Positions 55,531 to 64,000 of a stretch of DNA of 64,000 nt are shown one piece after another; position 1 is the first letter of the stretch, and each line of letters opens with the position of its first letter. Below the pieces are notes generated by a model. It was not told the DNA's origin, made no database searches, and was given only the letters and a program-made list of their open reading frames with translations. Source of the stretch: Sipunculus nudus (lineage: Eukaryota > Annelida > Sipuncula > Golfingiida > Sipunculidae); contig CM049307.1 in assembly GCA_026874595.1 (NCBI GenBank), positions 63,020,370-63,084,369 of the forward strand, given 5' to 3'. A program made the translations under genes and the position numbers.

Positions 55531-56867
55531 TTTACCTATTTTGCTTTGGTAATACCCATCCCTTCTACTCGTAAACCTTGACTTTTAATTCCACTCGATC
55601 AGCATGGACTGAAAGGCAGAATGCAGATGTTAAGGGTTTGAAATTTGTTTTCAAAGTTACCGACCAGCAGGGCCTTGGGCTCATTGGTGTCACATTAAAA
55701 TTTCAGACCCTGGATGTCATCAGACATTTCACTCTCACCCTGTAAACTGCAGTAAGTGACCTGATGATCATGAACCTCTGCCTGGGGGACATATTTCAGC
55801 ATCCCCTGAGGATGTAAACGGGATGTTAGTAGTCATGTTCAGACTGTGGTTCAGCATCCAGCATGGTGGCTGCTTCTTACAGCTGTTCAGGATGGGTGTA
55901 GTTGCTTTCTTAATGACAGCTAGTGGTCAGACAGAGTGGTGGTGCCTGTTGCCTGTCCATGCAGATTTATCAACAACAATCACATACTGTACTGACAGAA
56001 ATACAAGGTCAATGACCTTCAACCTTGTCCACTATATAAAGTTACCTAGGCTAGTCATTCACATGTATTCCAAAGGAGAAATGTTTAAATGAAAATTAAA
56101 TTTTATTTCATGTTGTTTAAAAGTCACTCATATATTTGTCTGTCAAGTGAGTAAAAATGAGAAAAAATTTGATTGGTATGGTCTGGTTTGGTCAGTAACT
56201 ATCACTTAAAAGATCTAAAAAGAATTTTTTTCTTTCAAGGTTAGGGCAGTATGATTTGTAATTTATTTTCTTATTTAAATTTAATAAAAATTTTATATTT
56301 TGAAAATAAGCAATTTGATGCATTATGTTTTATCATGAAGTCTACTTAAATTCAGGTTTGATTAGCTTTAATTAGGCCAATTATCATAAGTCAGGAAAAC
56401 ATCAGTCATTTAGTCAGAATAAACATTGGTGACAACATGCAGCTTGGCAGAAAATGAAAATTGGCCATACAGCTCTGCAGTTCACTGCTGTGACACAACC
56501 AGAAGGGTACCCTGGTACAGCGTCTTATCATGTATGAACCACAGAAGTACTGACTTTTGTCAATTCAAGAGCACCAAGCTGGATTTAGTGTTTTTCTCTA
56601 CTTGTGCTGTATGAAAACTGCCTCACACTCTGGCCTTTTATCAAATAATCACTTTCATTGTGTGGTGTATCTTATGTTACATAATCTCTATCACTTTCGT
56701 TTTTCAAGAAGTAGAGGATGATGCTCAAACTGAGGATGGCTGAATCCCTACAATTTGCTCCCACAGCCATGTACTAGTAAAAGTTAATAGATTTAAAGTA
56801 AAGAAGCTTATGTGAAAGAAAGGAGAAAAAAAGGTTTTGAGAGACATGAGAGATAGGACATAGATTA

Positions 56868-56965
56868 AAGGGGCCTATTCCAATAAATGACACAGATCTT
56901 TTTAAGTTTTCATAAAAATAGACCAGAAAACACTGACCCCACAGTACACAGACTGTTTGTTTTGT
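56868..56965 (+). repeat. Fragment related to the left part of family B
   Basis: aaaggggcctattccaataa and taaaaatagaccagaaaac match the phrases near 10538 and 9690 (aaagggcatattccag and aaaatagcccagaaaac). It is short and lacks the rest of the family B order. Confidence 0.35.
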
Positions 56966-59900
56966 TAATATTCACCTGTTTTCCTTGAAATGTAAAAAAA
57001 AATTTTAAAGTTTAACAGTTGAGACATTAGTGCAGTGCAGCTCTCCTACACTGCCTATAAGAAAGAGGTTCATTTTGAGTATTACCTCTGGTAGAAAGGT
57101 GTCTTGGAGTATGTACCGTAACTGCTTTCTTGCTGTATCCTTCACACTGCTGAAAACATGTCAAAGTGACTCAGTATGAATGATCTATTAGCAAGTTCCT
57201 GAAAGTGATGTGGCATGATTTAAGTTACAGTAGTCTGTTTATCATTAGTGTAACCCTCAGATTTATTCCAATATCTGTGTGTGGTCTTAATCAACATAAA
57301 CCTCTGAATCTGGCCTACTTTAGGGAAGTTAACGTGCATTTAGTCTTTGAGCACTGGACATATTTTTGGCAGCATGCTGGAGCAGCCAGCAGTGACTCCC
57401 AAAAACCGTCTACAGGCTGTGACAGCCTGTGATCAGCTACTGATAAACATGACAGTGTAAGTGAAGTGGTCTACACTCATGGAGATCATACACCCTGTCA
57501 CAACACCCATTTCAAAGATACATATGAAGGGGAGGTTTCATTCTGTATTGTTTTCTGTGTCATAAGAGGGGAATTAAAAAGGAATGGGAACTAGGGCAGG
57601 GTCTGGTGTGCTTTGTCAGACAATGTGTTGATTATCTGATGGGGTTATGGGATGTCAGCGTGATATGTCTGGACATTCATGATATATATTGTATATATAT
57701 CTTGTCTGTGTTTATTTCTTCATTATGCTCTAGGTTTAGACATGTAACCCACAGCTGTAATACAGGGTCAGACTTTCATACAAAGGGCCAGGGAACCTAT
57801 ATACCTGTTAAAATTACCAGGGTTACTGTGGCCAGGGTACCTGTATACCTGTTCTTAAAATTACTAGGGTTACTGTGGTTTGCTACATATTCACGAAGTT
57901 AAAATTTCACAATTTTCATTTTTTTATTGGAATTAACCCCCAGGATCTTGCCATACAATATAATCTACACAGAGAATATCCACTATTTTATGAATAAATT
58001 ATAATCATATAATATGTGCAAACATTTGTAAAGATAGGATTAGAACCTAAGTGAACATCAAATTAGGCGAAATTACTGCCCATTTTCTCAGATAATTTCA
58101 TAGATTTGACATAATTTATAATAAAAATCTTTTTCCTTTTTGAAAAGGAGCCTTTTTCTTCATGAAGGGTTTACTTTTATGATAATTCCTTTTATGGGAA
58201 AATCATGAAAATCAGAACCCTCACAAGCAAAAAGGCAGTCAAAGTATGCATTTCTGCAGAAGATAAAATTATTGTTTTGTACTAATAGTTTACTTGTTTC
58301 ATGATATTATTAAATAAATACTAAGCTTTTCTTTGATTCATTATTTTAGTGGTGATACACAAAGAAAACCAGTCATTTTATGGGAATAGTTGTAATATAA
58401 GTCATGCTTGGTGCTTATGCAATAAATTATTTGTGACCTGAGTCCAAAGATAAAACGTTGTGGTGGAAAGAGGGGCAATTACTCACAGGGTGAAAATGAG
58501 ATCATATACCTGTTTTACCCTAAGCATCCCATAATCTGTATGATATTATTATTTTTACATTTCCTTGCATACCAGTATAATAGGTTGACTAAATTCCAGA
58601 AAATTACAATATATTTCTGTTTTATAGCTGTGTATAACACTTTTTCATGTGTTAAAGAGTAAAACATCTTTGAAAATATTCTTGTAAAGGTTGTCTTGTT
58701 TTAAGAACAAACATTGAAGTATTTGTACCCAAAACTTCAACATGCAACCTGTGACCTCCAGGTTTTAGTGTATGCCCAAAATGGCAGCCCCTATGAGTAG
58801 TTAAGAGAAACTTGGACAGTAAACCTGTCAAGGTTTGATAAGGGTGTGGGGATGAGACACAGTACTCTTGAGGACAGGGTCTAGGGGAGAATCTATCAGA
58901 GAATGTGGTGGCAAGGGAACGTGTATCGGTCAAGTTTAGAGAGGAATAATGCTCTCTTTGGACCCCGTCCAAACCCTTAAATTATAGCAGCTAGGATATA
59001 CTTTGAACATTGCATACTGTGGTTGCCTACTTGTTTGTGATGGTTTATTATTTGAGATTTCATTAATAGATAATTATAGTTAAAATTAGATATCCCCAAG
59101 TATAAGAAGAACAATCATAGGAAGCAGTTGAAGGGAAACAGATTGTTGTTATACATAATGATAGATCTCATAAGTTATATACTCATAAATCAGAGATTTC
59201 TGTTATTAATGATAGCAGATCTTTCACATTATCTGGTAATAGTCAACATTTCTACTTGTTCAGGGTATATATTATTCAGTATAACTAAATTATTAAACAA
59301 TGGCTGTGTGTAGGTCTAGCGTATATTGTAGAAATAGTTAAATTATATAGTGCAATCATGAAAATGGAACCCACTGGAAACTGAAAATTTATAATTGAAA
59401 CCTCACAAATCTTAAGCCCACCACGGTACATGTTACATGAATATTTTTACTCAGACAATGCTTTGAATAGCAGGGTTAATCAGTTAACTGTTCTTGTGTG
59501 TATCACCATAGGGGAGGTGTGACAGAGCCAAGAACTTTTTAACCAAGGAGATTAAGTATTGCAAGTTAGAAATTATGCAAGAATCTATGAGATCATGATC
59601 CTGGGAAGAACTGCTTTTAGAAAGGAAATTTAGGTGCAAATCCAGATAAAGGGGTAGATCAAGAAGTTTTGTTTTGCCTTGGTAGAGGTCAGTGCTCCAA
59701 TGAGTGTAAGTCTGCTATTGAAAGCAGAGCCCAGGGACACATCTGAATATGAACAAAGGAATGAAATTGCCATTCAGCTCTGATCAACAAAATAAATCCT
59801 TTTCCAACCATTCTAAACCATATATTATTCATTGAAATCTGACTGATGAGCAAATTGTTATAACTTCATCAAATGTGAATATTATGGTAACAGATAATTT

Positions 59901-60682
59901 GCATCATTTGAAATGATGTTGGGGAAAGAGTTGTAGGAGATGCTTGAACATATGTTACTTGCTGTCCTTGACCTATGGAATGTATGCAAATTAGACAAAA
60001 AGTTATGTTTTTTTTTTGGTAAGTTTAAATCTGCTATTTCCTGTTGATTGTCATCTCTTTGCATCATTGCCTTTGTGGTCCACATGTAGTGGCACCATCA
60101 TTAAAATCATCAGATACTAACACAGACACCAGGCCTTCTCTTTTTCTTCCAAACTTGAGCCTGAGAGAGTAACTGATGTGTATGAAATGACAAACCTGAT
60201 TCAGCATTTCTTCAACTGTATGATGATTGTTATCAAGCTGCTTGTAAAGAAAAAACAAAAAGGAATGTAACTTTATGCCCAGTGACAAAACAGTTAATTA
60301 ACAGAACCACTCAAAGTCTAATTAATCAAATAAAAGTGTGATTCTATCTTGACATGGATACTAAAACATTTCAAACATAACATGTAGAAGGTCTCAAATG
60401 TTTAGCAAATTTTACATCACAGCCTGTCATTGGACATTCAAGCAAACTAATTTATATCAAAGAATTCTTGTGACAGCTGCCCTGCACAATAGGTTCTCTG
60501 GGCTTTTTTGTTGCATTCCTTGTATAGGAAATCTTTATGTAGGAATGACGGTGACTTTTGTCCTTGTTTTTGCAACTGAATTATTTATACACCTAACGAT
60601 CCTAACTGATTTGAATATCCCCTGTCGGAGTGAAAGTTTTTACATTAATTCAGGAAGTGATGTGATAAGTAGGTTCATTTAT

Positions 60683-60866
60683 CAATAACCTCTTTAATAC
60701 GGCTGCTGACACCTTTTTTTAACATTTGAGGCATTTCTTTGGTAAGTTGGTGTATAAGTCCATAACCTCTATAATATAGACGCCTCTCTTTAACTCTTGT
60801 CAGTACTCTCTGCCACCTCTCTGTTACAAACAGGTCCAGGCTGTCTATAATTTGGAGGTTCTACTG
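60683..60866. mobile_element. Probable pogo/Tigger-like relic
   Basis: Ends are caataacctctttaata on the left and taatttggaggttctactg on the right. The complement of the right end is cagtagaacctccaaatta, a Tigger-type terminus. The interior has repeated cctct and ctgt-tata phrases. The left edge is less certain. Confidence 0.45.
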
Positions 60867-63800
60867 CATATTCATTGTATTTGTGAGATTCTAAATATGT
60901 ACCTTTCAAAGGCAAATTTCAGTCTTAGTTTTATCTAGATATATATGAATAAGATAAGGTGATGCTTTGTACCTTCTGGTCAGTGAAGGTCAGGGATTAA
61001 GGTTTAGATTAAATGATATCAATTATTTTTATTGCAGATACAAATATTTTTTATTTCACTAATTTTAATAAAGTGGGGCTGACAAAAACAAAATCGCTTT
61101 GCCATTGCATGACCACTATGGAACAGGGAAACTTTTTGAGTGATCTTTGTATACATGATTGGTGAATTTACCCAGAGAACGTTCTTTACCAGAGAATGTG
61201 AACAAATGAGATCCCTGCAGACATAAATTTACCATCGTGACTGTGCACGAATCCCTGTCACGAACTTGTGTGTGTACAAATGTACTTGTCCACAGTACTT
61301 GCGATGGGAATGAGCCTGAGCACATAATGGTATTTGAACTGCTGCTCAGTGATCCGGAGAGTTACATGACAATTTAGTCATTACCTAAGGTTTAATATGC
61401 AAGGGGGTTCAGCTGTTGTTAGCACATCATGACAAAGTCTACTTCTGAGCGATTCATGTGTGATGCTTACCTGCATGATGACATACTCTAACTTACAAAG
61501 GAGTCATTTTAGGTTTTTATCTAAACATGAATACTTGCAATTTTAAAGGAGCCATTTAAAAATTTCTTTTCATCAAACTGCCAATATTTAAAATTGTTTC
61601 ATTTTCTATGCGCCATATGTTCATGTTCAAAACATTTACTGACAAACCCAACTTTTGCCTATCTTTTTGTTCCTTTATAAATATGAATGACCAAGGGAAT
61701 ACCATGAAGCAGTATCATTTATAGAATGATTTACTTATGTATTTAGGACCAGACATAATGACTACAATAAAGTAAAAAATGGTTTTAGGTCAAGTGAAAG
61801 TCAATTCCTACTTGTCCGACTAAATCTTAATCATAGTTAATGATTTTCATCCACTGAGAAATGAATTAAACCAAAAAGCTTAAATTTATCTTAAATTACC
61901 TGTCTTTGTTTGTCAAATATTAAAATAAATACATAACTGAAAAACAAACATTAATTGTCATACATGCAATGAAACATGCAAAACAATGTGGGACAAGTGA
62001 AAGCTTGATGTTACTTGGCTGATTTGGCTACAACAATGTAGAGCCCTGGTGTATGCTCTGTTTGTGGCTCTTCCTTGTGGTGTATTGGTAACCACTCCAA
62101 ATAAAATAGGGGCCAGGGAGGGCAGTTACACAGTGGCTTATTTGTACAGAAAGCTGTAAGACCAAAGGTAACCCATAGGTGTTGTGTGGGTGTGACAGGG
62201 ACACCTACAGGACTCTGAGCCTTCTGAAGACTTCACACCTGAATGATGCTGAACTAAAATGAGTGGGAGGACGCTTCCTCATAATGACTCAATCAAATTC
62301 TTATCACATGCAGTCATGCAAAAGTTGAATATAAATTAATTTTTGACAACTACATGCTTGAAAATTGAATTCATAAAATAATCAAACTCTGTTTTGGAAG
62401 ATACATTTTAAAAAAAGCATCCATTATAGGGATGAAAACCTTGCACAGAGGTAACTAGTTTCCAAGTTGGTACCTTGGAATGTTAATTAACCTGTGTTAT
62501 TTCTGTGAACTTTTTAATTGAAAATATGTTGAAGACAACCTTGGACATGGTGATATTGCTGCACTGGACTATAAACACAACAGACAGCAACCATGCACCC
62601 CTATCGAATGCATGTTGTTCACTGTTAACTGATGCCTTTCAGGGAAATGGCACATTAGCCTCTGTGACATCATGACTCACACTTCAAAGATGGTCATATT
62701 GTCAAATGCTATGTTCTTGTGTAAAAAAATATGCTATAAAACCCATAGAACACACACTCTGTGGCTATTTACAATTGAATTTACACCAAAATTCAGTTAC
62801 ATGGAGATTGTTATAATACTAATCTATATATAATTAATTTCAATAACATCCGTGATATCTTTCTTCAGATATCTTTAGGACACCCACACACACAGAATCA
62901 AGTAAAAACCATAATATTAATTCACAGAGGGTTAATCATATTTCTCTTATACTATTATACCTCCTACTTTATGTCTGTCACCGTGTTAAAAACATTTGTA
63001 ATGGGTCAGTTGTGTCAATGATAAATTTGATAAACAGTTTTCTGTTTCAAATTGTTTGATATTAGAGGATTATTAGGGTTTATATAATGTTATAGTTTGG
63101 TGCTCTGGTTGTGCATAAACATTTGACAAAACAAGACAGATTAAAATTGGCAGTACATAGACCTTTCTCATGAAAACGACAGCTGTGACAACTGGAAGAA
63201 ATTTGAGTCTTTTGCAGTTTTTTTTCAAGGCCAGCTAGTTCAAGTTGCCTCAAGTCTGAGGGGGTACCAACGTGGGTGTTTATCTTACACATGAAGGACT
63301 GAAAGTGGTACTTTAACTTTTTAGCTCAGAATACTTAAATTGACTTTTGAGCTGCAACAGTTTCCCACATTCCACAATCCAGTTATTTAGGTACTCAAGT
63401 GCAAGTTGGAGGTCTTTCCTATCCCTGGCAAGAATTACCATATATGAAAACCCAAGTACATCTAGAGCCTATTTGTGTGTAAAGCATGTTTCATGTTGCA
63501 TGTTTTAATAATTTCATACTAACTGTTTGGGAAGTACTAAGGTTCAAAGGGGGGGGGGGAACAATGAACTATTATTACAAGTCTTGAAATTATTTTTTAC
63601 AAAGCTACAAATATTGTAAAATATATTCATTTTAGTTATTCTGTAAAATTATAAGTAAATTACCTGTTACTGTTTTTTTTTACTTGTAATAAAGGTTCTC
63701 TTTTTAAAGAATGTTTTGTGACCCTTTTCATGGGTCAGCCCTCTGAGCATCCCCCCCCCTTAAAGGTATCTTGGATCTAGACCTACTATATCATTCAACT

Positions 63801-64000
63801 CATTCACACTAAATTTTCATCCAGGATATAACTTAGAATATTCTCATAATCTGTGGGAGGAATGATAAATCACCTTTTCTAGCTAGTAAAGACGTTCCTG
63901 TAACAAGTCCTACATGTTCATATTTTATTCCCACTTGCCTTTGTATAATAAAATTTCCCATTGACCCTGGGAAGATTCCAAAAGTTCTATTCTTCTTCCT

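Larger units (their letters stand above)
45861..64000 (+). other. Probable first intron of the prominin-like gene (over 18 kb)
   Basis: No further exon of this gene was recognised, and no frame shows the expected transmembrane or Cys-rich loop pattern. The stretch contains a (TA)n tract (47044-47111), RTE-tailed repeats (48426-49110, 51235-51500), a G run (49996-50011), a 310-bp tandem element (52200-53725), its end fragment (55497-55530) and a pogo-like relic (60683-60866). The rest, including 56100-60680 and 60870-64000, holds no feature I can support. Frames such as 55823-56092 and 60398-60688 lack domains. Confidence 0.45.

Noticed and set aside
55823-56092. 89-codon frame considered as an exon of the downstream gene
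   Set aside because: No splice sites in the needed phase, no prominin-like pattern and no domain.

Overview
The window is AT-rich nuclear DNA from an animal. Genes are split into short exons with GT-AG introns of 0.5 to 6 kb. Microsatellites, minisatellites and relics of DNA transposons and SINEs are dense. Protein similarity and the style of the repeats suggest a mollusc, most likely a bivalve or gastropod. That placement is inference; nothing in the sequence proves the species. No bacterial genes, rRNA genes or CRISPR arrays were seen.

Three plus-strand genes are supported. (1) Positions 2862-7736 hold the last four coding exons of an aquaporin that best fits the AQP8 group. Its 5' exons lie before the window. 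A 35-bp pyrimidine minisatellite (1-1643) and a 22-bp minisatellite built from the gene's own exon-intron junction (2974-3833) sit in its introns. (2) Positions 15247-34507 hold a complete MAP2K4 (MKK4) gene: 12 coding exons, 378 codons plus stop. It keeps the JNK docking site, kinase motifs, SxxxT activation loop and C-terminal DVD region. A CRE, a kappaB-like site and a YY1-like start-codon motif lie around its 5' end, and a 3' UTR of up to 3.9 kb follows. (3) Positions 45620-45860 hold the first coding exon of a secreted or membrane protein with a signal peptide and a prominin-like N-terminal motif. I could not find its other exons, so positions 45861-64000 are probably its first intron.

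The space between genes is mostly mobile-element debris. A 0.57-0.58 kb element is present twice in opposite orientation, and each copy has its own exact 10-bp target duplication (1654-2226 and 20914-21497), which points to a Mutator-like non-autonomous transposon. A Harbinger-like TIR element occurs once intact (28135-28471) and once split by a nested element of about eight 180-bp repeats ending in a hairpin (38986-40762), so the first copy acts as a natural empty site. Four or more pogo-like MITEs, a tRNA-derived SINE, hAT-like relics, an RTE-tailed family and a 310-bp tandem element account for most of the rest.

The three genes are not an operon and share no obvious pathway. MKK4 is a stress-kinase relay to JNK, AQP8 is a membrane channel and prominin is a membrane-protrusion protein. 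I saw no undescribed multi-gene system. The most unusual observations are the self-derived splice-donor minisatellite, the 10-bp-TSD element and the nested element with its empty site.
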